Made by a program: the position numbers and the translations under genes
The notes under the pieces: generated by a model
Database searches by the model: none
What the model was told of the DNA's origin: nothing
The model's input: the letters and a program-made list of their open reading frames with translations, nothing else
NCBI GenBank assembly: GCA_964551635.1
Contig: CAZKDZ010000312.1
Coordinates: 1 to 49,687, forward strand
Direction: 5' to 3'
Length of the DNA stretch: 49,687 nt
From: JAAXHE01 sp964551635
GTDB taxonomy: Bacteria > Latescibacterota > UBA2968 > GCA-2709665
Part shown: positions 31,864-40,910 of the stretch, one piece after another
Numbering within the stretch: the first letter of the stretch is position 1
How the letters are laid out: the number at the start of each line of letters is the position of its first letter

Positions 31864-33501
31864 ATGCAATCGCCTCATGGTATCGGCCACCAGGCCTTTC
31901 GTCCATCCGTGATGGGAAAAAACGGTCTCGTCGCATCCGGCCACCCTCTGGCATCCCAGGCAGGCATCACCACGCTGACGGCCGGCGGAAATGCCATCGA
32001 CGCCGCGGTTGCGACGGCTGCGGCGCTGGGCGTGGTCGAACCGGCCGCATCCGGCGTGGGCGGCGACGGCTTTCTGCTCATCTACCGGTCCGATACCGGC
32101 GCCGTTTCCGCCGTCAACGCCACCGGCGCTGCGCCTCGGGCGGCCACCCGGGAAATCTACCTGGATCGCGGCGGTATACCAATGAGGGGTATTCTGAGTG
32201 TGTCCGTTCCCGGACTGGTGGATGGCTGGCTTATCGCCCACGAACGCCACGGCCTCCTCGGTCTCGACCGGGTCCTGGAACCTGCCATCTCCCTCTGCGA
32301 AGAAGGGTTTCCCGTCAGCCACAAGCTTTCCGGCAGCCTCGCCGGCTGGAGCACGAAATTCGCTTCCGACCCGTTCACCCGCAATGTGTTTACGAAGAAC
32401 GGCCTGCCCATCGGAGCCGGCGACGTCCTTCGCCAGATCGACCTGGGCGCCACCCTGCGCCAGGTGGCCGCGGAAGGCCGGGCGGCCCTGTACGAGGGGG
32501 ACATCGCGGAAGCCATCGTTGCATTCAGCCGTTCCAGGGGCGGCCTGATGACCATGGAAGACCTGGCGAACCACCACGCCCACTGGGCAGAACCGATTCA
32601 CACCACGTACAGGGGCCATACGGTGTATGAAATGCCGCCCAATTCCAGCGGCCACATTCTGCTCCAGGAGCTCAATATCGTCGAGCGCTTCGACCTCCAA
32701 TCCCTTGGCTGCAACACGGCCGAGAGCGTCCATCTGATGGTGGAGGCCAAAAAGCTCGCGTTTTCCGACAGGGAAGCCTTTGTCGCCGATCCGGACTGGC
32801 TGGATATCCCGCTCAGGGGCCTCCTCTCCAAGTCCTACGCTGAACGGCAGGCGCGTCGTATCGATCCTGATCGCGCGGCCACCGATGTCGCTGCCGGGCG
32901 GCCAGAGTCCCACGAGGACACCACGTGCTTCTGTACGGCGGACCGGTGGGGAAATGCCGTATGCGTGCTGCAGTCCATCCAGTCCGGGTTCGGCGCAGGC
33001 CTGATTGCGGGAAATACCGGCATCCTCCTGAATAACCGGATGACGTACTGGCATCTGGAGGAAGACCACCCCAACTGCCTCATGCCCGGGAAACGGGTGC
33101 GCCACACCATGAATCCGGTCATTGTCACCCGGGACAACAGGGCCGTACTCGTCTGCGGTACGCCGGGCGCGGATACCCAGGTACAGACCAATCTCCAGCT
33201 GATCACCCACATTCTGGATTTCGGTATGACCCCGCAGGAAGCCGTGGAGGCCCCCCGCTGGCGCAGCCTGCAGAACCCGATGGAGTCCACCGTTCCGCAC
33301 ACCTGCGAAGACGTCCTTCAACTCGAGGGCAGGTTTTCCGAAAACGTCCGCGAGGGCCTCGCCCGGCGCGGCCACGAACTCCGGACCCTGGGGGACTGGG
33401 ACGGTCCCGGGAGCGCCCAGGCGATCGCCATTCACCCGGACACCAACACGCTCATCGGCGGGTCGGACCCGCGACGGGACGGTTATGCCGCGGCCTGGTG
33501 A
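31864..33501 (+). CDS. Gamma-glutamyltransferase family protein
   Basis: This 545-residue enzyme has the N-terminal segments GLVASGHPLASQAGITTLTAGGNAIDAAVATAAALGVVEP and GVGGDGFLLIY, and the autoprocessing site at HEDTTCFCTADRWGNAV. T353 is the expected nucleophile, formed when the precursor cleaves into two chains. The usual TTH after the cut is TTC here. CGTPGAD and APRWR follow in the small subunit. There is no clear signal peptide, unlike E. coli GGT. The ATG at 31864 follows CGGAGAA; the in-frame ATG at 31840 lies at the end of the repeat tract. It would hydrolyse or transfer gamma-glutamyl groups, or cephalosporin-acylase-like amides. Confidence 0.9.
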   Translation: MQSPHGIGHQAFRPSVMGKNGLVASGHPLASQAGITTLTAGGNAIDAAVATAAALGVVEPAASGVGGDGFLLIYRSDTGAVSAVNATGAAPRAATREIYLDRGGIPMRGILSVSVPGLVDGWLIAHERHGLLGLDRVLEPAISLCEEGFPVSHKLSGSLAGWSTKFASDPFTRNVFTKNGLPIGAGDVLRQIDLGATLRQVAAEGRAALYEGDIAEAIVAFSRSRGGLMTMEDLANHHAHWAEPIHTTYRGHTVYEMPPNSSGHILLQELNIVERFDLQSLGCNTAESVHLMVEAKKLAFSDREAFVADPDWLDIPLRGLLSKSYAERQARRIDPDRAATDVAAGRPESHEDTTCFCTADRWGNAVCVLQSIQSGFGAGLIAGNTGILLNNRMTYWHLEEDHPNCLMPGKRVRHTMNPVIVTRDNRAVLVCGTPGADTQVQTNLQLITHILDFGMTPQEAVEAPRWRSLQNPMESTVPHTCEDVLQLEGRFSENVREGLARRGHELRTLGDWDGPGSAQAIAIHPDTNTLIGGSDPRRDGYAAAW

Positions 33502-33529
33502 GATCCGGGAGAGACAAGAGGAATACCCT

Positions 33530-34339
33530 ATGGGTCTCCACGAAGATTACCTGAGTGACGGCTACGTCATCCATCCGCGGCCGGTGATTCCCGAGGAGCT
33601 TGTCGGCCGCGCCATGGACGGCATGGATGACGTGCTGGCAGGGCGGTACGAGACCGGAATTCCCCCTCAGCCCTCCTATTGGAACCCCGGCGACGACCCG
33701 GACAAGCTGGGCAAAGTCGAAATGCCCCAGCTCGCAAACCACGCAATCATGGAGCTTGTCGGCCACCCTGCCATCGGGAGGCTTGCGGCGAAGGTCACCG
33801 GCGCAAGGAGGGTCCAGGTCTGGTGGGTCCAGCTCCTTTCCAAGCCGCCGGTAAGGACGGAATCGGGGTCCGGTGTGAGCGTCGGCTGGCACCAGGACCG
33901 GCAGTATTGGAAAACCTGGAAGGAGGGCAGCGAACTGTTCACCGCGTGGGTCGCTGTTTCCAACGTGAGTGCGAACACCGGCCCGATGGCCTTCGTGACG
34001 GGGTCACACAAATGGGGGCTGCTCAACCAGGGCGAGTTTTACTTCGACGACATCGAGATTCAGCGCGAGCAGATCACCCTTCCGCCTGGCGAAACCTGGC
34101 GTGAGGAGGAAGCCATCCTTCCGCCGGGAGGCGTCTCGTTCCATCACTGTCTCACCTTCCATGGAAGCCGTCCCAACCGCTCCGGCGCGCCCCGTCGGAG
34201 TTTCGCCATTCACATGCGCACGGAAAACTCATGCCCCGTCGCCCCGTCGGAAGGCACCCTGGCCCAGTTTATCCACAACATGGACTACTGTCCGGTCGTG
34301 TACGACGCCGATCGACCCGATTTGCCTCCGCCCGGCTGA
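33530..34339 (+). CDS. Phytanoyl-CoA dioxygenase (PhyH) family protein
   Basis: This 269-residue protein is the third PhyH oxygenase of the window, with H121-x-D123 in GWHQDRQYWKTW and a distal FHGSRPNRSGAPRRSFAIHM supplying the third metal histidine and the 2-oxoglutarate arginine. It differs strongly from the pair at 3.2-4.9 kb. It starts 28 bp after the gamma-glutamyltransferase stop with AGAGG upstream, so it belongs to that transcript. A terminator closes the cluster at 34372. Confidence 0.9.
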   Translation: MGLHEDYLSDGYVIHPRPVIPEELVGRAMDGMDDVLAGRYETGIPPQPSYWNPGDDPDKLGKVEMPQLANHAIMELVGHPAIGRLAAKVTGARRVQVWWVQLLSKPPVRTESGSGVSVGWHQDRQYWKTWKEGSELFTAWVAVSNVSANTGPMAFVTGSHKWGLLNQGEFYFDDIEIQREQITLPPGETWREEEAILPPGGVSFHHCLTFHGSRPNRSGAPRRSFAIHMRTENSCPVAPSEGTLAQFIHNMDYCPVVYDADRPDLPPPG

Positions 34340-34371
34340 CGCTCCGTTGCGCCATCCCCCCTATGCAAATG

Positions 34372-34413
34372 AAAAAACGCAACGGCAATACATCCTGCCG
34401 TTGCGTTTTTTTT
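34372..34413. terminator. Strong bidirectional terminator
   Basis: AAAAAACGCAACGGCA (34372-34387) and TGCCGTTGCGTTTTTT (34396-34411) form a 16-bp perfect stem. T-runs follow on both strands. It lies between the converging PhyH gene and the TonB receptor. Confidence 0.92.
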
Positions 34414-34467
34414 CAGCTCCGTGAGAACCGACGCGGCGGTCCGGCTCGCGCCAGTCTCATTCCCGTT

Positions 34468-37119
34468 CTAGTAGTGAAAGCTGTATTTCGCGTACCAGAA
34501 CGCGCCGCCGAATCCGAACGGGCTGAACTGGCTGTATTTGTTGCCCGTCCTGTCCCTGGCCTTCTCGTGTTCGTCCGGATACGTATTGAAGATGTTCTGC
34601 GCGCCGATCGCAATCTTCGATCTGTAGTCGTCGAACGAAACGCTGGTCTCGGCGTCGATCAGGACCTTGCCGCTGTAGACCTGATCGTCTTCGGAGTCGT
34701 ACCACTCGCCGAAATAGCTGATGCGGCCCAGCACGTCCCATCGGGTCGTGAGGGTCTGGGTAATGGTCAGGTTCCCGCGCTGTTTGGGAAGATTCTCCTC
34801 CAGTTCCCTCAGCCGCAGATCGTCCAGAATTTCCGGATTGTGTTCCGTAACCTTCGTACCCGTGTAGTTGTATGCGATGTTCATCACGCCCAGACCCACC
34901 GGCGCCGAAAACACCACGTCGATCCCCTGGGTCTTGGAATTGAAGTCGTTGGTGAAGAAGCGGAATTCCTGCAGGCCCGCCGCGCTGGTGAGGCCCTCCC
35001 GGATGAGTTGCTCCCTCTCAGTATCATTAAGCGCAAAATCCTGCGAAACCGTCAGGCGGTCGTTCACCCTGATGTCGAAGTAATCGACCGTCATGCTTGC
35101 ATTGCCCATATCCAGGACGACGCCCAGCGAGAGGTTTTTGGACTTCTCGGGCACCAGAGGCTTGGCCCCTTTCAACGCGGCCGCCCGGCTGGTGGAGGGA
35201 ACCGTTCCGTTGTTCACCAGGTCGTTCTTCTCGAAGTTGAACTCGGTGGTGATGTTGAAGGCGCTCTGCTGGCCGGGCGTGGGCGCCCTGAATCCGGTGC
35301 TGTAACTGCCGCGAACCCTGGCGTTTTCGGTTAGGCCTATGTTGAAAGCAGCCTTGTAGTTGCTGGAATTGTACGTATCGGATGTCAGCGGCGGAGTATT
35401 CGACAACGTTTTCAATGCGTCGAAACGCTCCTGGCGCAGAGCAAGGGAAAATGACGCTCGGTCCGAGGGCTGAATGTCACCTTCCGCGTAAACCGCTATG
35501 TTCGGTCTGGACCACCTGCCGGCGGCCACTTTGCTGAAGCCGGAAAAGCCGTTCGTCGCCGGCTGAAATCCCTGGCTGGCCAGCGGCTGGCCGATAATAT
35601 AGGACTCGATCTGGCCCTCGACGATCTCAAACGTTTCTTTCCGGTATTCCAGACCCGCCGCAAGGAAGACCTGCGGGTTCACAGGATAGGTCACACCCAA
35701 ATCCACGGTTACGTCCGACTGGACGTAGGAACCCGGATCGAAATACGTGGGCGTTGCGGGACCCATGGATGCGTTTACGGTATTGAAAATGAAGTAGTCC
35801 GCCTCGTGACGTCCGTAAGACATGCTCAGGTCCCACGATCCCAGCGCCTGCCCCCCGACTCCAGTGCCCTTGATACCCATCAGGATGGATTCATCGGTTG
35901 TAAACGCGCCGAATCGGGGCGTGAATCCCCCTGGAAACATCTTCAGGAAGGAGAAGCAATTGGGATCGTCTCGAACCTGGAGCCACGCGTTCTGTTCGGG
36001 TCTGTTGTCAATGATGGGGACCGGCGCACATTCGCTGCCCTGACCCACGCCGTCTAGATCGCCCACCAGCAGAGATGGCGTCTCGGCCTCACCGTCCCCG
36101 TCCAGGTCGATCAACGGCCCTTTGAACACGCCGCTGCGGGTATGTGGATTCCGGAAATAGAACCCGCCCTCCGTCTCCTTGTCGGCATAGTTCGCGTGAC
36201 CGTAGAAATCCACGCTTTCGCCAAGGGTGGCCCCGTAATTCGCGAAGATTTTCAGGTCGTCTCGAACGAACGGCTGACCCCAGATCTGGGCGGGATTCGC
36301 CACCTCTGTGTTGCCCGCCGAAATCAGCCCCGCGGCGTCATTGCGCTGCACGGAACGGATGGTTTCACCGGTGTTGCCATATTCCAGGCTGAGGTTGGCC
36401 CAGGTGTTTTCATTGCCCAGACCGATGTTGAACGCGGCCGTGAACATCTCGCCGTCGCCCAGGAACTTCCCTTCCCCATCCTGAAAGCTCCCCACTTTCA
36501 CGTCCGCGGCCATTCCCTCGTGGCTGTCTTTCAGGCGGAAGTCCAGCACGCCCGCGATCGCATCGGATCCGTATTGCGCCGAGGCGCCGTCGCGGAGGAC
36601 CTCCACGCGTTTCAGGGCGATGGCGGGGATGGCGGTGAGGTCGGGGCCCTGCGCGCCGTCCGCGACGCCGTTGCCCAGCCAGTGGATCACGGCCGCCCGG
36701 TGCCGGCGTTTGCCGTTGACGAGAACCAGCGCGTGGTCGGGCGCCAGACCGCGCAGGTTCGGCGGCCGGACCACCGTTCCGGCGTCGCTGATGGGCTGGG
36801 TGTTTACATTGTAGGAGGGAATCACGTTCCGCAACAGGTCGGTCATATCCGTGCCGCCCTGCTTGACGAAATCCTCGCTGGTGACGACGTCGATGGGCAC
36901 GACCGATTTCGTCGCGGAGCGCGGTCTGCGAGACCCGATCACGACCAGCTCTTCCAGCTCGACGATCTCGTCCAGTATGATTTCCGACGAATCGGATTCG
37001 GCCGACCCCTCGGATTCCTGCGAGACGGAGACACCGGTCATGAAGTGAAGGATGGATAGTGCAAATACAACGGGCCACAAAATAAACTTCGTCGATCTGA
37101 AACTGAAACTGGACCTCAT
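34468..37119 (-). CDS. TonB-dependent receptor
   Basis: This 883-residue outer-membrane receptor has a signal peptide (about the first 33 residues, through FALSILHFMTGVSVSQ) and a TonB-box-like LEELVVIGSRRPRSATKSVVPIDVV. The plug has LRGLAPDHALVLVNGKRRHRAAVIHW and VEVLRDGASAQYGSDAIAGVLDF. The barrel of about 700 residues ends WYAKYSFHY. Contextual family members carry siderophores, vitamin B12, sugars or peptides. It converges on the catabolic cluster and may supply its substrate, but is not in that operon. The long upstream leader (37120-37867) has no gene. Confidence 0.92.
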   Translation of the reverse strand: MRSSFSFRSTKFILWPVVFALSILHFMTGVSVSQESEGSAESDSSEIILDEIVELEELVVIGSRRPRSATKSVVPIDVVTSEDFVKQGGTDMTDLLRNVIPSYNVNTQPISDAGTVVRPPNLRGLAPDHALVLVNGKRRHRAAVIHWLGNGVADGAQGPDLTAIPAIALKRVEVLRDGASAQYGSDAIAGVLDFRLKDSHEGMAADVKVGSFQDGEGKFLGDGEMFTAAFNIGLGNENTWANLSLEYGNTGETIRSVQRNDAAGLISAGNTEVANPAQIWGQPFVRDDLKIFANYGATLGESVDFYGHANYADKETEGGFYFRNPHTRSGVFKGPLIDLDGDGEAETPSLLVGDLDGVGQGSECAPVPIIDNRPEQNAWLQVRDDPNCFSFLKMFPGGFTPRFGAFTTDESILMGIKGTGVGGQALGSWDLSMSYGRHEADYFIFNTVNASMGPATPTYFDPGSYVQSDVTVDLGVTYPVNPQVFLAAGLEYRKETFEIVEGQIESYIIGQPLASQGFQPATNGFSGFSKVAAGRWSRPNIAVYAEGDIQPSDRASFSLALRQERFDALKTLSNTPPLTSDTYNSSNYKAAFNIGLTENARVRGSYSTGFRAPTPGQQSAFNITTEFNFEKNDLVNNGTVPSTSRAAALKGAKPLVPEKSKNLSLGVVLDMGNASMTVDYFDIRVNDRLTVSQDFALNDTEREQLIREGLTSAAGLQEFRFFTNDFNSKTQGIDVVFSAPVGLGVMNIAYNYTGTKVTEHNPEILDDLRLRELEENLPKQRGNLTITQTLTTRWDVLGRISYFGEWYDSEDDQVYSGKVLIDAETSVSFDDYRSKIAIGAQNIFNTYPDEHEKARDRTGNKYSQFSPFGFGGAFWYAKYSFHY

Positions 37120-37493
37120 AGCGCAATTCCTTATGTTTCGGGTTTCGCGAATCGGGCTGATGATCGGTTTGATTCGCCGTGAAAGCGGCCGTCAACAGCG
37201 ACGTCGTCTGTGGTGACTCAGTTCATGACGACCCATATGGTCTCAACCTGGTGTTGTCCGGTAAGACCCGGACCGTGTGACTACGGGATCCCGGTCGTTA
37301 TCGCGACAGAAGGGCGTACATACGACTCCTCCCTCATCACCATAGGCGGCCTCTCCTATTCCGGTGTGACAGGATGTCATCGAGCGTCTCGTGACCGTTA
37401 AGGGATTCCGGGGAGGTTGTTCCGGGCGCCGTTCGGGAATGAGAACCCGCGGGGAAAACGCGCCGTGCAAGCTGAAATACTGCAATTCTGTTA

Positions 37494-37517
37494 CTAATAT
37501 ACTAATATAGTAATATA
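37494..37517. repeat. Three tandem 8-mers, [C/G]TAATATA
   Basis: CTAATATA, CTAATATA and GTAATATA lie end to end and include the inverted repeat TACTA-ATA-TAGTA (37500-37512). The site is strongly AT-rich in a GC-rich setting and could be a regulator-binding site or promoter region for the minus-strand receptor. Confidence 0.5.
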
Positions 37518-37715
37518 GCCACAAATGGCAATGAACGAGCGAAAAAATATTCGGAATTTTGCAAATTCCAGGGCCGAATACCGGTTTGCGATCAACACCC
37601 TGCCACCCCATGGGTACAGGTGAAATGCCGGATATCGGAATCGAGCCGCCACCTGAACGAGTGTTCGGCTTGCCACCTGTCGTCACCGGGCCGCTTGTAC
37701 CGGCGGCCGTCGCTT

Positions 37716-37744
37716 CTTGACTTGCATAGACGAAAGAAATATAC
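37716..37744 (+). promoter_or_regulatory. Near-consensus promoter of the 2-hydroxyacid dehydrogenase operon
   Basis: TTGACT (37716-37721), a 17-bp spacer and TATACT (37739-37744) fit a housekeeping sigma promoter. The leader to the ATG at 37868 would be about 117 bases. Confidence 0.75.
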
Positions 37745-37867
37745 TACAACTCATCAGGACCGCGGAGGCGCGCTTCCGGTGCGGCCGGAAGGCGATTCAA
37801 TCCACGCACCTGAACGCGATGGCGCCATTTCGGCGTTTTTTCGTCCCGCGCACGATGAGGAATTGCA

Positions 37868-38836
37868 ATGTCAACCGTTAAAGTCGTCATGATGGCCGGT
37901 CCCTGGACCGAATGGCGGGAACAGCTCGAATCCGTTTCGCTGCGCGTGACTGCGGTCGCCGCTCATTCCGACGAGGACCTTTTGCGGGAGATTCCGGACG
38001 CGGAAGTCGTCTACGGGCGGCTGCCGCGAGCGCCGTTTCTGAAAGCCGGAAAACTCCGATGGGTACAGAGTATCGGCGTGGGATTCGAAACCATGCTGTA
38101 TCCGGAAATGATCGAGAGCAACGTAGTCATCACCAATACCGCGGGCGCATTCGACGCCGCGATGGCGGAACAGGCACTTGCATTCATGCTGGCACACGCA
38201 CGCGGGCTCATGCGCTACGAACGCGACAGGAAGGACCGCATCTGGGACAGGCACACGGACACGGTCTCCCAGATCCAGGGGAAAACGGCATGCGTCCTCG
38301 GCCTGGGTTCCATCGGTCGCGGCATCGCCGTCCGGCTCCACGCCCTGGGGCTCGCGGTTACCGGTGTAGACGCCCAGGTCACCACACCGCCCGCTGGCGT
38401 GGGACGCCTGTTCGGGGCCGATGAACTGTTGCACGCCGTCGCCGACGCGGACTTTGTCGTCGTGGCGCTGCCGCAGACCGAAAATACCACCGGCCTTATC
38501 GATGAGACCTGCTTCAGCAGGATGACAGAAACCGCCTTTCTGGTGAATATCGCGCGCGGGCCCATCGTCAACGAAGCCGACCTGGTCCGGGCCCTCCAGG
38601 AGAAACGTATCGCCGGAGCGGGCATGGACGTTTTCGAAGAGGAACCGCTTCCCGATTCCAGCCCGCTATGGGACATGCCCAACGTCGTGTTCGCGCCCCA
38701 TTCCGCCGGGTACTCTCCCGAGGGTCGTGGAAATATCCTTCGCATCTTCAAAGAGAACCTTCGGCGCTACCTGGCTGAAGAACCGCTCATGAACGTGGTG
38801 GACAAGCGGAAGGGATATCTGATACAGACGTCATGA
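37868..38836 (+). CDS. D-2-hydroxyacid dehydrogenase
   Basis: This 322-residue protein has the NAD-binding GKTACVLGLGSIGRGIAVRLHALGL (GxGxxG), the catalytic arginine in NIARGPIVNE, glutamate in GMDVFEEEPLP and histidine in VFAPHSAGYSPEG. These define the D-isomer-specific 2-hydroxyacid dehydrogenase family, which reduces 2-oxoacids or oxidises 2-hydroxyacids. GAGGAATTGCA precedes the ATG. Two further same-strand genes follow (amidohydrolase, DUF1080-like). Confidence 0.92.
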   Translation: MSTVKVVMMAGPWTEWREQLESVSLRVTAVAAHSDEDLLREIPDAEVVYGRLPRAPFLKAGKLRWVQSIGVGFETMLYPEMIESNVVITNTAGAFDAAMAEQALAFMLAHARGLMRYERDRKDRIWDRHTDTVSQIQGKTACVLGLGSIGRGIAVRLHALGLAVTGVDAQVTTPPAGVGRLFGADELLHAVADADFVVVALPQTENTTGLIDETCFSRMTETAFLVNIARGPIVNEADLVRALQEKRIAGAGMDVFEEEPLPDSSPLWDMPNVVFAPHSAGYSPEGRGNILRIFKENLRRYLAEEPLMNVVDKRKGYLIQTS

Positions 38837-38930
38837 CGGCAGGTGCCGGAAGGCCATTCCAAACGGTCATGCACGACCGACCAGGTTCTGACAGAAGCCG
38901 GTATGCGGCCACTCCAATAAAGGAAGCCTG

Positions 38931-40202
38931 ATGTCAACCCCCGCCGCCTTCTCCGTGGGCGAAGCGGTCACCCGCGCTTTCGAAAATCAGCCGATCGTCG
39001 ATATCCATACCCACCTTTATCCGATTCAAATGGGTCCGCTCTGCCTGATGGGGCCGGACGAACTCCTTACCTACCACTACCTCAAGGTCGAAACCTGCCG
39101 CCAGCTACCATACGGGACTTCCGTCGCACAATTCAACGCACTGACGAAGCCCCGCCAGGCCGACCTGGTCTGGCGCACCCTCTTCGCGGGGACCGGGAGC
39201 CCTCTCTCCGAAGCCCAACTCGGCGTGGTAACCGTGATGGCGGCGCTGGACCTGAACCCCCGGTCGGACAGCCTGTCCGAATTCCGCGCATTGTTTTCAA
39301 AGACAGATCCGGAAGACTACGTCAATCTCATCTTCCGCAAGTCCGGCGTCTCCCGCGTCTATATGACCAACGATCCGCTGGACGACCTGGAGGGTCCCGT
39401 CTGGATGGCGGATTTCGAGAGGGACACGCGCTTTGAAGCCGCCCTCCGGCTGGACAGCGCCATAACCGGGTGGCCCGCGCCTGTGGCGAAGTTGAAGGCG
39501 CTGGGTTACAAAGTGGAAGAACATCTCTCGCTCCGGACAGTAGAAGAACTCCGGCGCTACCTCGACGACTGGATCGCGAGAATGGATGCCCGTTACCTGG
39601 CAATTTCTCTCCCTCCCTGCTTCGCCTATCCTTCCGAATCCGCCGTTGCGAAACTGCTGGACGCCGCAGTCTTCCCCACGGCCCGCGAACACGGAATTCC
39701 CGCAGCCATGATGGTGGGCGTCAGGCGCGGGGTCAACCCCCTGTTGCAGGACGGGGGCGACGGCATCGGGAAATGGGAAGTCACCGCTCTCGAAAACATC
39801 GCCCGGGAATGGCCAGGCGTGAACTTCCTCGTCACGCTGCTTTCCCGCGAGAACCAGCATGAACTCTGCGTGGCCGCCAGGAAATTCCCCAACGTCACGC
39901 CCTTCGGCTGCTGGTGGTTCCTGAACAACCCCAGCATCATCGGTGAAATCACGGCCGAACGTCTTGAATTGCTGGGATCCGGCTTCGTGCCCCAGCACTC
40001 GGACGCCCGCGTACTGGACCAGCTGCTCTATAAATGGACCCATTCCATCAGAGCCATCGCCCCGGTATTCATCCGGAAGTACGAGGCGCTCGCAACAGCC
40101 GGTTGGCCGCTGACCGAACAGGATATCCAAAACGACATCGCCCGGATGTTCGGCGGCGGCTCACTCTTTACACAGGAACAGGAAGGGGAATCGGATTTAT
40201 GA
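38931..40202 (+). CDS. Amidohydrolase-superfamily protein, uronate-isomerase-like
   Basis: This 423-residue protein has the H-x-H metal motif in QPIVDIHTHLYPIQMG, the uronate isomerase opening. Its PLSEAQLGVVTVM, VYMTNDPLDD, GCWWFLNNPSIIGEI and FVPQHSDARVLDQLLYKW segments resemble glucuronate isomerase relatives. It is shorter than UxaC (about 470 residues) and lacks several of its segments, so glucuronate itself is not assured. An AAAGGAAG site precedes the ATG. It overlaps the next gene by 4 bp. Confidence 0.75.
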   Translation: MSTPAAFSVGEAVTRAFENQPIVDIHTHLYPIQMGPLCLMGPDELLTYHYLKVETCRQLPYGTSVAQFNALTKPRQADLVWRTLFAGTGSPLSEAQLGVVTVMAALDLNPRSDSLSEFRALFSKTDPEDYVNLIFRKSGVSRVYMTNDPLDDLEGPVWMADFERDTRFEAALRLDSAITGWPAPVAKLKALGYKVEEHLSLRTVEELRRYLDDWIARMDARYLAISLPPCFAYPSESAVAKLLDAAVFPTAREHGIPAAMMVGVRRGVNPLLQDGGDGIGKWEVTALENIAREWPGVNFLVTLLSRENQHELCVAARKFPNVTPFGCWWFLNNPSIIGEITAERLELLGSGFVPQHSDARVLDQLLYKWTHSIRAIAPVFIRKYEALATAGWPLTEQDIQNDIARMFGGGSLFTQEQEGESDL

Positions 40203-40837
40203 GAATGAAAGCGGTGACCGCCGCCAGTCTTTTGGCAAACGCCGTCCTGCTCGCCGTTCTGCTGTCGAACGGCGATGTCAGTGAGGACCGGTGGCAACCT
40301 GTGACGGGCGAAAGCGCGGAACTCTTCGACGGGGAATCGCTGGAGGGGTGGTGGCCGCTCTCGGAACAGTGGACCGCCGGGGATGGAGCGATTGTGTGCC
40401 CCACCTCGAAAGGGATACACTACCTGATATCCGAGAGGATCGTCGACCGGCCGTTTCGACTCCGCTTCCAGGTACTGCTCGTCGAGCGGTCAGGGAGCGA
40501 CGGCAAGATCGTGGGATTCGTCGACGCCGCGGGCGACAACATGCTGGTCGCGATAGATGACGACAAGCCGCACACGATTCAGATCGACAGCGGCCGCAAG
40601 GTCTTCGACAAATCCGGCATCTACGGTCCCTGGAAACGGGAGGCCGCGGCGGAGTTTCAGGTTCAGACCGGCAAATGGTACGACGTGGTCTGCACCGTGG
40701 ACGGGTCGGACTTCACGGTCGGCGCCGGCGACTTGCAGTTGAGTCATCCCTACAAACCCGAGTTTCCCGTTTCGATCTGGCTGGAAGTACAGCGCACGGG
40801 CGCGAAATACCGCAACATCCGGGTCGAAAAACTGTAG
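40199..40837 (+). CDS. Exported DUF1080-like protein
   Basis: In this 212-residue protein a short signal-anchor (MRMKAVTAASLLANAVLLAVLLSNG) precedes an all-beta domain with ELFDGESLEGWWPLSEQWTAGDGAIVC. This is the opening of DUF1080/3-keto-disaccharide hydrolase-like laminin-G-fold domains. The end IWLEVQRTGAKYRNIRVEKL matches the family's closing strand. It starts within the stop of the amidohydrolase gene (ATGA), implying coupling. It may bind or hydrolyse a sugar outside the membrane. Confidence 0.75.
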   Translation: MRMKAVTAASLLANAVLLAVLLSNGDVSEDRWQPVTGESAELFDGESLEGWWPLSEQWTAGDGAIVCPTSKGIHYLISERIVDRPFRLRFQVLLVERSGSDGKIVGFVDAAGDNMLVAIDDDKPHTIQIDSGRKVFDKSGIYGPWKREAAAEFQVQTGKWYDVVCTVDGSDFTVGAGDLQLSHPYKPEFPVSIWLEVQRTGAKYRNIRVEKL

Positions 40838-40910
40838 TTGTCCGCGTACAGGCGTGCCGTAAGGAACGGGCTGGCGTTTTGGCCCCCGTACCCGGTGACC
40901 GGTTGCCGGT

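Larger units (their letters stand above)
37120..37867. other. 748-base divergent intergenic region
   Basis: The region lies between the diverging TonB receptor and 2-hydroxyacid dehydrogenase genes. It holds a near-consensus plus-strand promoter at 37716-37744, three tandem AT-rich 8-mers at 37494-37517, and a 37220-37460 block with several GC-rich self-complementary patches on the minus strand. That block could be a structured leader of the receptor. I found no known riboswitch core (cobalamin, TPP or SAM). No credible gene was seen. Confidence 0.5.

Noticed and set aside
31642..33435. 597-codon minus-strand open frame opposite the gamma-glutamyltransferase
   Set aside because: It is an antisense shadow of a well-supported enzyme and includes translated repeat tract.
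37130..37460. Cobalamin, TPP or SAM riboswitch before the TonB receptor
   Set aside because: No conserved core of these riboswitches was found on the minus strand; only unspecific GC-rich complementarity is present.
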